From NCBI GenBank assembly GCA_013390605.1, contig JACAUB010000001.1:4857906-4921905 (forward strand): a stretch of 64,000 bases of DNA, written 5' to 3'. How positions within the stretch are numbered: position 1 is the stretch's first letter; each line of letters opens with the position of its first letter. A program made the translations under genes and the position numbers. Under the pieces are notes generated by a model. It did not search any database and had not been told where the DNA came from. It saw nothing but the letters and a program-made list of their open reading frames with translations. This stretch comes from Bacteroidota bacterium (lineage in GTDB: Bacteria; Bacteroidota; Bacteroidia; Bacteroidales; Cfx3-03). Shown piece by piece: positions 52,607-60,490 of this stretch.

Positions 52607-53236
52607 ATGAAAACACGTAGAGAGGTTTTATTAATGTTATTAGCTGCCGGAATCGTCATTCCCTTTGGCGGATGTAAAGAAAAAGGCATTGTAACATACA
52701 ACAACCTGAAAGCAGCCATCATTGGCGAAACCACTGCCAGTGCTAAATATACAGCCTTTGCAATCAAAGCACGCGAGGAAGGTTATCCTCAAATAGCTGT
52801 GTTATTTGATGCTACAGCCAAAGCCGAAAACGTTCATGCCCGCAATCATAAAGCTGTTTTAAGTCAGCTTGGATTAAAGATGGAGCTCTTCACTCCAAAG
52901 TTTGAAGTGAAGTCAACTCGCGAAAATCTATTAAATGCAATAAAAGGCGAAGGTTATGAGGTCGATACAATGTATCCCGATTTCATGAATGCCGCCATGA
53001 AAGACCGGATCGACCCAGCCATCTCCACCTTTAGTATGGCGCTACATGCTGAGATGACCCATAAAAAGTTTTTCACAACCGCACTACAGGCTCTCGATAC
53101 CAAATCTGTTGCACAACTTTCTTTAGAATATTTTGTCTGTTCAAAATGCGGAAATACCTTCTCAAGTGAAACCGTTGGAGCCAGATGCCCGCTCTGTGGA
53201 ACCCATAGAGAGAAATTCTTTCACTTTAAAGGTTGA
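52607..53236 (+). CDS. Exported lipoprotein rubrerythrin
   Basis: 209 residues. The N-terminus has KTRREVLLMLLAAGIVIPFGGC: a twin Arg followed by a hydrophobic stretch and a lipobox Cys, so export with lipid anchoring is likely. The body is rubrerythrin: helices with GETTASAKYTAFAIKAREEGYPQIAVLFDATAKAENVHARNH carry the first diiron ligands, and SMALHAEMTHKKFF the later ones. A rubredoxin-like Cys4 site ends the protein (FVCSKCGNTF...RCPLCGTHREKFF). It reduces peroxide using electrons from a partner. Most rubrerythrins are cytosolic, so the export signal is notable. A terminator follows. Confidence 0.88.
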   Translation: MKTRREVLLMLLAAGIVIPFGGCKEKGIVTYNNLKAAIIGETTASAKYTAFAIKAREEGYPQIAVLFDATAKAENVHARNHKAVLSQLGLKMELFTPKFEVKSTRENLLNAIKGEGYEVDTMYPDFMNAAMKDRIDPAISTFSMALHAEMTHKKFFTTALQALDTKSVAQLSLEYFVCSKCGNTFSSETVGARCPLCGTHREKFFHFKG

Positions 53237-53252
53237 TCAAGTAATAATAAAT

Positions 53253-53290
53253 AGAATGGACAGATCATGAACCTGTCCATTCTGCTTTTA
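53253..53290 (+). terminator. Terminator after the rubrerythrin gene
   Basis: AGAATGGACAG (53253-53263) pairs with CTGTCCATTCT (53273-53283) around a 9-nt loop, followed by GCTTTT. It can also serve the convergent MuiA-family gene. Confidence 0.8.
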
Positions 53291-53313
53291 ATACTTTAAA
53301 ATTCTAAATATCA

Positions 53314-54936
53314 TTATTCCAAAATCACAATACTCGATTTAGGATATTTCACACTATAACTAAACCCAACTTTCTTTTCTTTGGCCGCATCAATCTTCAA
53401 ATGCCAGGTCAGTTTATTGGTAGCTTCGTCCAGTGTAGCCTCTTTAGCCTCGCCTTTTTCAACCACAATATCCTTATCTGTAGAAGTAGGATATTGATCT
53501 TCAACCACAATATTCACAGGTAGCAATTTCTTGTTACGGATTGAAATCTCCCAACGACGCTCGTCTGTTTTATTACTTCCAAATACCTGTTTCCGGCTAA
53601 ACTCTTTCTGTTTTATACGTGTCACTACAATATTCTTATCTCTTCCTAACGAAACATCCAGCGTATCACTTGTATTGCGTGTATTCAACATCGCCTTTCC
53701 CAGATAAGTGCCTTCGTAATAAAGATTCGCCTCACCACTCAACAGATTCATCTCTTCCCAGCCTGTAATGCGAGCTGTTAAAAAGACATCCTTATCTAGT
53801 TTCGGTGCACAGTAATACTCATATAGTGCATCAATTGTTCGCTCCTGTACATTTACTGTATGTTGTTTCCCGTCCGACGGAATGCTGTAAGGCTGTTCAA
53901 TCATAAACTGAAATGTAGTTTGACCGGTTGCTACTACCACTGTAGGAGCTACTGTCATAGATTTTTGGGCAGTGCCTCTTATCGCAATTTTAGCCTCTGA
54001 TCTAACAATTTCATTCATTTCTCGTGGTTTGCCATAGCCTACCACAACTACTTCATCTAAATTTCCCGATCCAAAAAATCTCAGATCCCATTTATTTAAC
54101 GTAGGTTTCGTCCCACTTTCATTTGGGTTTCCTGATGATAACGTCAGTTTAACATTGCTCCAGTCCTCACCAGAAGTTTGATAAACATTCGCTTTATAGT
54201 TCAGGTTGATGGGTTTACTGATATCCGTAACCCGTAAATCATACGTAGGATACCATCCTGCATTTCTTACAACATACGTCAGGAGCAATTTAGTTGTTGA
54301 TGTTTCCTTCGCATTGATATTAACAACAATTTCGCCTGAAGGTCTATAGTTGGTATTATTTAATTCCGTCAACTGCTGTTCTATTTTAACAATCTCCTTG
54401 TTATAACCAACCAGTCGTTGGTTGATATCAAGTTGCTTATTTTTAACCTCTGTCATGCGCGTACGTTGAAAGTCCATCGCATCTTTCAGGTCAACTGCTT
54501 TTAGTAGTACGTTGCTGCCACCAATGGCCTGATTCTTTATCAACATGCTCTCCTCCTGTTGAAAAACCTGCAACATGGCCGTTTCATAGTTCACCTTTTC
54601 TTTCAGCGCCTTGAGCTGAGCCTCTAATTTTGTTTCCTCCTCGCGAGTCGTTTGATTCTCCAGATAATTAATCTGATGGTTAACAGCCAATATCGTTATT
54701 TCATTATCAGTAGCAACCTGAATACTTTGTGGAATTACTTCCGTTGAGACATCATGAAATACCAAATTCGACGTGCCTTTAGGTATCACCACTGTGGCCG
54801 AGCGCGTAATCTGAGCACCTGTTAAGAATACTGTAACATAATCAATCTTTGAGTCGGTCTGTTTTTTATTTTCCTGAGCCCATACTGAGATGGATATCAG
54901 AAAAGCTAAGCATACGAGCAACAATTTTTTCATCAT
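53314..54936 (-). CDS. MuiA-family (DUF4139/DUF4140) secreted protein with TonB-box-like motif
   Basis: About 540 residues from ATG 54936 (or the adjacent 54933) with a signal peptide (KKLLLVCLAFLISISVWAQ). DUF4140 N-terminus (YVTVFLTGAQITRSATVVIPKGTSNLVFHDVS), a coiled-coil segment (~100-200) and DUF4139 (LLLTYVVRNAGWYPTYDLRV, ...WEISIRNKKLLPVNIVVEDQYP) are in the usual order. Between them, at 54031-54060, lies LDEVVVVGYG, the same string that marks the plug region of SusC-like TonB-dependent receptors, followed by KPREMNEI. The protein is predicted to sit in the envelope; family function is unknown apart from an early link to mucoidy. Confidence 0.85.
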   Translation of the reverse strand: MMKKLLLVCLAFLISISVWAQENKKQTDSKIDYVTVFLTGAQITRSATVVIPKGTSNLVFHDVSTEVIPQSIQVATDNEITILAVNHQINYLENQTTREEETKLEAQLKALKEKVNYETAMLQVFQQEESMLIKNQAIGGSNVLLKAVDLKDAMDFQRTRMTEVKNKQLDINQRLVGYNKEIVKIEQQLTELNNTNYRPSGEIVVNINAKETSTTKLLLTYVVRNAGWYPTYDLRVTDISKPINLNYKANVYQTSGEDWSNVKLTLSSGNPNESGTKPTLNKWDLRFFGSGNLDEVVVVGYGKPREMNEIVRSEAKIAIRGTAQKSMTVAPTVVVATGQTTFQFMIEQPYSIPSDGKQHTVNVQERTIDALYEYYCAPKLDKDVFLTARITGWEEMNLLSGEANLYYEGTYLGKAMLNTRNTSDTLDVSLGRDKNIVVTRIKQKEFSRKQVFGSNKTDERRWEISIRNKKLLPVNIVVEDQYPTSTDKDIVVEKGEAKEATLDEATNKLTWHLKIDAAKEKKVGFSYSVKYPKSSIVILE

Positions 54937-55122
54937 CAAAAAGATTTTAAAATGAACTAAGATTTTATTTTTAAGTACAAACACTTCCTTTTGAAAGAAG
55001 CAATAGAGGAGCTAAACATCAACCTTAATCGAGTAGTGTATAACTCCTCCCTTAGAAAGCATCATTCAAATTTCAGACCATTAATCGTAAAAACCGAAGT
55101 TCAACTTAAAATACTTTCCTGA

Positions 55123-55905
55123 TTACTTTGATTTCAATGCCTGGGCAATGGCTTTTTCGACCAACGGTTCCATCACCCCATATCCTAAATTAGTAGGATG
55201 AACTCCATCATTAGCATATTCAGGTTTCATTCCGGGGCGATCATCAACCAGCGCCGAATAATAATCCAGATAAATCAAACCATGAGTAGTGGCATAATCC
55301 TTCATCCATTTGTTCACCACAATAATTTTTTCGTAAGGTTTCAAGCCCCGTTTCCATGGATAGTCATAAGCAGGGAGTATAGAACACATAATCACCTTGA
55401 TCCCATTGGTTTTAGCCAGGTCGGCCATTGAAGCCAGGTTATCTTCAATCATTTCGATGGTAGAAGGACCTGTGTTACCGGCTATGTCGTTTGTCCCAGC
55501 CAGAATCACCACTACTTTCGGTTTTAAGTTAATCACATCAGCCCTAAAGCGAACCAACATCTGGGGTGTAGTCTGACCACTAATGCCGCGGTTAATGTAA
55601 GGACGATCTTTAAAAAATTCCGGACGATTTCTAATCCAGCCTTCGGTGATCGAGTTTCCCATAAAGACCACTCTTTTTTCACCAGCAGCAGGGAGACCTA
55701 TTTTTTCATTGTCGGCTCTGAAGCGTTTAAGGTTAGGCCAGTCCATTTTTAGCCAATCTTCGTAGGCTTTTTTCTCTTTAATTTGTTTTTCAATTGCCTT
55801 TTTAATCTCCGCAGAGTCAGTTGTTTTAACCTCTTGAGCAACAGCAATGCTACCTACAGAGAACGTAAATAAGAGCAGTGCAATTGCAAGTTTTAAATTT
55901 TTCAT
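55123..55905 (-). CDS. Secreted SGNH/GDSL hydrolase
   Basis: 260 residues with a signal peptide (KNLKLAIALLLFTFSVGSIAVAQ). Block I is VVFMGNSITEGW (catalytic Ser in GNS), block II GISGQTTPQML, block III ILAGTNDI, block V NDGVHPTNLGYG with the catalytic Asp and His. Closest in form to Bacteroidota lipase/acylhydrolase-type SGNH proteins that remove acyl groups from sugars; the substrate is not predictable. It is 187 bp upstream of the MuiA gene on the same strand and has no clear -7 box. Confidence 0.88.
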   Translation of the reverse strand: MKNLKLAIALLLFTFSVGSIAVAQEVKTTDSAEIKKAIEKQIKEKKAYEDWLKMDWPNLKRFRADNEKIGLPAAGEKRVVFMGNSITEGWIRNRPEFFKDRPYINRGISGQTTPQMLVRFRADVINLKPKVVVILAGTNDIAGNTGPSTIEMIEDNLASMADLAKTNGIKVIMCSILPAYDYPWKRGLKPYEKIIVVNKWMKDYATTHGLIYLDYYSALVDDRPGMKPEYANDGVHPTNLGYGVMEPLVEKAIAQALKSK

Positions 55906-56087
55906 TGTTGGTAAAGACTTAAGTTATGATGATTAATTTTAGTTGATTGGCAGAGCAAGAATAAATCGTAAATAAAATTAACAAAAAAACAAATAGATGG
56001 AGTAATTTAAATGATACGATTTATACTAACTCAAAAAAAATACCCCATGCTGCAAGGCAGTTTTACCCCAACATTTTCAGATGATCC

Positions 56088-56278
56088 ATACAATCCTGAA
56101 TCTACGATTATTCAATTTTAGATCGATGCAGATTCTACACAGATGCTAACTCGTATTGTTTCTAAGTAATTTAAGCGTATTTAATAGGTACCATATTCGT
56201 TTAAAGACACCAATATGATACCTGACAACCAGTTGAGTCCAATTAGAAAAAAAACTTTGCCACTATCTGTGTAGATTC
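56088..56278. repeat. Degenerate ~180-bp intergenic element, copy B
   Basis: Aligns end to end with 32022-32199. Outer arms GATTCTACACAGAT (56131-56144) and ATCTGTGTAGATTC (56265-56278) are inverted with one mismatch; inner arms AGGTACCATATT (56186-56197) and AATATGATACCT (56212-56223) also with one mismatch. The nested inverted arms make it look like a small non-coding mobile or palindromic element. The gap 55906-56515 contains this copy and the hairpin at 56433-56488; the rest shows nothing identifiable. Confidence 0.6.
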
Positions 56279-56432
56279 AGCGTCTGGTTATTAGCAGGAC
56301 ATATTATTATGATCTTCTATTTTCTATTCTTTACTGGTAACAAGTATTTCACTTAAGAAGAGAAACCAGTTTATTTAAATGTTTAATTTTTTTAAATTAA
56401 GATAGAGGCTGTAATGAGCTCGATTTTGCACA

Positions 56433-56488
56433 GCTGCCTAAAATAAGAATGCTGACCTATTTAGATCAGCTTTCTTATTTTAGGCAGC
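56433..56488. terminator. Long hairpin downstream of the pectin operon
   Basis: GCTGCCTAAAATAAGAA (56433-56449) pairs perfectly with its inverted copy (56472-56488). After a single mismatch the stem continues as GCTGA/TCAGC around a 10-nt loop. It lies 28 bp beyond the stop of the last operon gene, so it is the probable terminator. It lacks a U run outside the stem, so it could instead stabilise the 3' end. Confidence 0.6.
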
Positions 56489-56515
56489 ATAATTAAAGAT
56501 TCCTAGATGGTCGGT

Positions 56516-57649
56516 TTATCTCAAGGCTACATCCCATACTTTGGATCGACGCGACTTGCCTTCAGGACCTTCAACATTTAACTCTACGATATAGAGCCCT
56601 GACTTTTCGTATTTATGAATAGGATGTTGTTCGGTAGAGATGGTGCCATCACCAAAGTCCCATTTCCAGGAGGTGATTTTGCCTTCTGATTTATCTTGAA
56701 ATGCTACTAAGCGACGATCCATATCTAGCACGGTGAACGACCACTGGGCTTCTATTTTCTTGCGAAACTGTGGTTCCAAAGGCATCAGTTTTGCTGTTCT
56801 GAGATAGGATGCATTTCCATACATCTTGTGGTTATTCGAAATATTCCAGAATCCCTTTTTCTCTTTATTATTTACTCCGTCCCAATCTATTACTGCCCAG
56901 CAGAGACCAATGTTTTTGTTTTCTTTCAATATGGATTCTACTGCACGAGAAGGACCTTCGGGCCCAGCATAATCAAAGGGGGTAATCCAGAATTCAAGGG
57001 TGTATTTTCCAGATTGTCCAGGCCTGAAGTTATAGCTTTGGGCAGCATTGGCCCAAGGTAGTTCTTTAATCCAGGGCTGACAACCCCAGGCCAGACACCA
57101 ATCCTGTCCTTCAAAAGGAGTAAAGATGTGATAATTCTGCGCTTGTACACCATGGAAAGTGAGATAAGCTTCCATCGGATCGATTTTAGACTTATTCGGA
57201 TGGAACCGATCAATAAACGGGCCTCCTGAGAAATCGCCATCAACCACTAATTCAAAAATATCGTGATGAAGATCAGTTCTACTGAAATCCCAATAGTCGT
57301 CAGTAGCTTCGTATAGAAAGTAGAGTCTATTGAGCCCTTTTACCCAACCAACCCTGACTGTAATATTGAGATCATTAGTGTCGAGTTTGGCTATTTTCCC
57401 AAAGTCTTCAACAAGTTGATCACTTCCTACCCAATATTGTTTTGGAACCATGGCCCAGTCGTCAGTTTTGCCATCAATACGGGGAATCATATTTGCCGGA
57501 AACTGGAAAATCTTGATAGTGCTATCTGCTACCTGTGCAAACGAAGCACCTCCCAAGCCAAAGAAACCAGGTAAGAGAGCAAAAACGGAAAACAAAAACC
57601 ATACTTTGCAATGAATGGATCGTTGTTTATTTGTATTTGATTGTTCCAT
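56516..57649 (-). CDS. Secreted CBM9-like / PKD-domain protein
   Basis: 377 residues with a signal region (VWFLFSVFALLPGFFGLGGASFAQ). Residues ~45-270 resemble a family 9 carbohydrate-binding module (PRIDGKTDDWAMVPKQYWVG, LYFLYEATDDYWDFSRTDLHHDIFELVVDGD, YTLEFWITPFDY). A PKD domain ends the protein (FQDKSEGKITSWKWDFGDGTISTEQHPIHKYEKSGLYIVELNV). It probably binds plant cell-wall glycans at the cell surface; no catalytic motif seen. Last gene of the operon, 2 bp after the GH28 stop, hence coupled. Confidence 0.78.
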   Translation of the reverse strand: MEQSNTNKQRSIHCKVWFLFSVFALLPGFFGLGGASFAQVADSTIKIFQFPANMIPRIDGKTDDWAMVPKQYWVGSDQLVEDFGKIAKLDTNDLNITVRVGWVKGLNRLYFLYEATDDYWDFSRTDLHHDIFELVVDGDFSGGPFIDRFHPNKSKIDPMEAYLTFHGVQAQNYHIFTPFEGQDWCLAWGCQPWIKELPWANAAQSYNFRPGQSGKYTLEFWITPFDYAGPEGPSRAVESILKENKNIGLCWAVIDWDGVNNKEKKGFWNISNNHKMYGNASYLRTAKLMPLEPQFRKKIEAQWSFTVLDMDRRLVAFQDKSEGKITSWKWDFGDGTISTEQHPIHKYEKSGLYIVELNVEGPEGKSRRSKVWDVALR

Positions 57650-57651
57650 CG

Positions 57652-59070
57652 TTATTTGATTTCGATTGCTTTATATAGTTTAGGTTGAGCGGCTTCTCCT
57701 TTAAATTGTTTTATCGTCACCCTGGTTGCATTGATTGTTTCGATTGCATGGGTGTAATATTCGGGTCTATTCTCTCCCCAGGTTACACTGCATTTTGTAA
57801 GGCTGATTTTATCGGCATAACGGATGCTGATACCTGCAGTATTTTGGGTTTCAATGCCGGGATAAACTAGGGTAGGACGGTTATCGACCAATCCACCTTT
57901 ATATTTTGTGGTTTTATTAAAGTTTAGAGCTACGTTATTGAAGGTGATATCAGAAATCCTACTCTCTTTAGTGCCACAGATGCGAGCGCTATTTTCAGCA
58001 TTCCCTTTTACGTTGATTACACTAATATGATGGATGGTCCCAATTTTAGTCTGGGAAGTACGGGGAATGGCGGTAAAAGAAATGCCCTCTCCACGTCCCC
58101 ACCATGGGTCAGAAAAGTAACGGGCATTGAATTGAATATCGCGGAATATAATGTCATAAACACTTCCTTCATCTCGCAACTGAATACAGATTCCGCGGTT
58201 ACTGGTTTTTATCTTGCAACGTTCGAAGATAACATTATGGATGTCCTCTGTTGTTTCGGTGCCAATTTTAAGTCCAGAATCCTGTGTTTCAATGACGCAA
58301 TCTTTAACGTGAATATTTGATGATGACCCAAAATCTTCAGTCTGACGAGTTGATTTAACGACTACACCATCGTCGCCGCAAACAATATTACAATTTTTAA
58401 TCAGTACGTTTCTGCAATGGTCGGGATCGATTCCATCACAATTTGGAACTTGTAAGTTGTTTTTTATTTTAATGTTATCGATTACTACATTTTCGCAACC
58501 CAACATGTGTAATCCCCAGTTTGGAGCAGATCCAAAAGTAATATCGCGAACGAGCAGATTGTTGCATCTGGTTAAGATGAATATTTTAGGACGCCACTCT
58601 TTAGGAATCCAGATTTCAGTTTCTTTGCTGTAATGGGTAAAGAATTCCAGATCACGTCCATTGATACTACCGGTACCGGTAATCTTGAGATTTTTTGCTC
58701 CATTAGCTATAATTACTGCATCATTGATATAATCTTTAGGGTTGGTGCTAACATAAAGCTCGGCATTTCCTTCAAGATGGAAATCTATTTCGCTTTTTAA
58801 CTCAATAGTTCCAACCATGTAGCGATGGCCAGAGGGAATCAGAACTTGTGCTCCTTTTCCTGCTAGGGTTGCGGCATCTATTGCCTTTTGGATGGATTTG
58901 CTATCCAACGTTACACCATCACCAACAGCACCATAATTCATTATGTTGAACACTTTTGGTTTTGAAGGTCTGTTTTGTGCACTTAATGTGGCGGGCGCCA
59001 GCATTAGCAACAACATTATTATTGCTGGATATAGAACAAAATCTGAAAGAGAATCTTTTTTTGTGTTCAT
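57652..59070 (-). CDS. Secreted GH28-like polygalacturonase-type enzyme
   Basis: 472 residues with a signal region (LYPAIIMLLLMLAPATLSAQ). The pectate-lyase-superfamily start is FNIMNYGAVGDGVTLDSKSIQKAI, and a beta-helix follows. Active-site blocks: NCDGIDPD for NTD, VCGDDGVVVKS for the catalytic Asp pair, and QDSGLKIGTET and RGICIQLRDEG in the later positions. It departs from canonical GH28 in the SHG and RIK blocks, which suggests a specialised exo-activity on rhamnogalacturonan or galacturonan fragments. Third enzyme of the operon, 48 bp after the other GH28. Confidence 0.82.
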   Translation of the reverse strand: MNTKKDSLSDFVLYPAIIMLLLMLAPATLSAQNRPSKPKVFNIMNYGAVGDGVTLDSKSIQKAIDAATLAGKGAQVLIPSGHRYMVGTIELKSEIDFHLEGNAELYVSTNPKDYINDAVIIANGAKNLKITGTGSINGRDLEFFTHYSKETEIWIPKEWRPKIFILTRCNNLLVRDITFGSAPNWGLHMLGCENVVIDNIKIKNNLQVPNCDGIDPDHCRNVLIKNCNIVCGDDGVVVKSTRQTEDFGSSSNIHVKDCVIETQDSGLKIGTETTEDIHNVIFERCKIKTSNRGICIQLRDEGSVYDIIFRDIQFNARYFSDPWWGRGEGISFTAIPRTSQTKIGTIHHISVINVKGNAENSARICGTKESRISDITFNNVALNFNKTTKYKGGLVDNRPTLVYPGIETQNTAGISIRYADKISLTKCSVTWGENRPEYYTHAIETINATRVTIKQFKGEAAQPKLYKAIEIK

Positions 59071-59118
59071 GGATCAATAGTTTTAGTTGAAAAGGTGATT
59101 GCCGTTGGTTACTATTTT

Positions 59119-60426
59119 TTAATTGCTATTTCGAATGATAGCGGGTCCCTCTTTTACGTCGATGATCAGACCTGAGAAATCAATGTCTTCTGCATTGTCG
59201 ACTTTTAGTCCCTTTTGAGCTGAGATCTTACAGTTTTTAAAGATAACATCTTTGATCGGACTATCTTTTAGTCCGTGTATGTTTCCTACACTTTTTGCTG
59301 TACCGGTAATGTTTATAAACTTAATGTAGCGAAAGATAGGTGGCACTTTTGAAGGTGGAGCAATTGGAGGAACCATACGCCACTCCATTGTCATTTCGAA
59401 GGCCATAGAAGCATCCGTCATTTGAATGTCGCTAAAAGTAATATTCTCTACCACATTGGTACGACTGGGTTGCGTTTTAAAACGGATAGGAGCCCAGTTG
59501 CCAGCATCAACCGTACAGTTTCGTACCTCAACATTCCGGATGCCTCCTGAGGTTTCGCTTCCCATGGCTACACCTCCATGACCATATCCAAAATGACATT
59601 TCTCAACGATGATGTTCTCACTGGGTCTGTTTACACGGACTCCATCGTCATCTTTACCTGATTTGATAGAAATGCAGTCGTCATTAACATCGATTGAACA
59701 GCCTGTGATGAGGACACCATTGCTTGAGTCGATGTCGATGCCATCTGAACTCAGGATGGTGTGATCTGCACTGATATTAATGTTTTCGACCTTTACATTT
59801 GAACAATAGAGGATGTGTAAACACCAAACGGCTTGATTTAAGAGTTTTACGTTTGCAATCTTGATCTTAGAGCAATTCTGAAAACAGATAAGCCGTGGGC
59901 GTCCGATACGTGGAACCTTTCGTAAGCTATCGAGAACGACTTTCGAAAGTTGTTGTGAATTGTTTCGGATAATTTTAGGCCACGCTGCACCTGAACCATC
60001 TATTGTCCCTTCTCCGTTTATTTCGATATTGGATAGTCCATCAGCATTTATCAGAGCCGCGGTCCAGATGCATTCAATACCCTCCCAGCGTGTTTTGATT
60101 TGTGGATAGTCAGATGGATTAATCGTTCCTTTTAAAACACCCTCTTTCTCAATAAAAAGATTAACCCCTTTTTTTAAGAAGATTGCGCCAGTTAGAAAAG
60201 TTCCTTTAGGAACCACTACCACACCACCTCCTTCAATAGAACATCTGTCGATAACTTCTTGAATTGCTTTCGTATTTAATGTTAATCCATCACCCATTGC
60301 ACCATTTTCTGATAAAAGGTAACGTTTTAAAGGTTTTATAGCGGTATTTGCTGACAAACTTAAATAAGTAGTCATTAATAAAATTGCTATCATTTTTAAA
60401 ACCAAAAAGTTATATTTTTTCATCAT
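59119..60426 (-). CDS. Secreted GH28 polygalacturonase-type enzyme
   Basis: 435 residues with a signal region (LVLKMIAILLMTTYLSLSAN). Closest of the three GH28 proteins to the canonical pattern: SSDGIDIDS (NTD block), VNDDCISIKSG (catalytic Asp pair), GHGGVAMGSETSGG (SHG block) and PIRFKTQ (RIK block). Expected to hydrolyse galacturonosyl linkages in pectin-derived oligosaccharides in the periplasm or at the surface. It lies between the GH106-like gene (64 bp upstream) and the second GH28 gene. Confidence 0.88.
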   Translation of the reverse strand: MMKKYNFLVLKMIAILLMTTYLSLSANTAIKPLKRYLLSENGAMGDGLTLNTKAIQEVIDRCSIEGGGVVVVPKGTFLTGAIFLKKGVNLFIEKEGVLKGTINPSDYPQIKTRWEGIECIWTAALINADGLSNIEINGEGTIDGSGAAWPKIIRNNSQQLSKVVLDSLRKVPRIGRPRLICFQNCSKIKIANVKLLNQAVWCLHILYCSNVKVENINISADHTILSSDGIDIDSSNGVLITGCSIDVNDDCISIKSGKDDDGVRVNRPSENIIVEKCHFGYGHGGVAMGSETSGGIRNVEVRNCTVDAGNWAPIRFKTQPSRTNVVENITFSDIQMTDASMAFEMTMEWRMVPPIAPPSKVPPIFRYIKFINITGTAKSVGNIHGLKDSPIKDVIFKNCKISAQKGLKVDNAEDIDFSGLIIDVKEGPAIIRNSN

Positions 60427-60490
60427 ATTACGTTGATATCGAAAAAAACTTGTTAGGAGGTGCGGGTTGCAAATCTGTACCAGCGGGTAA

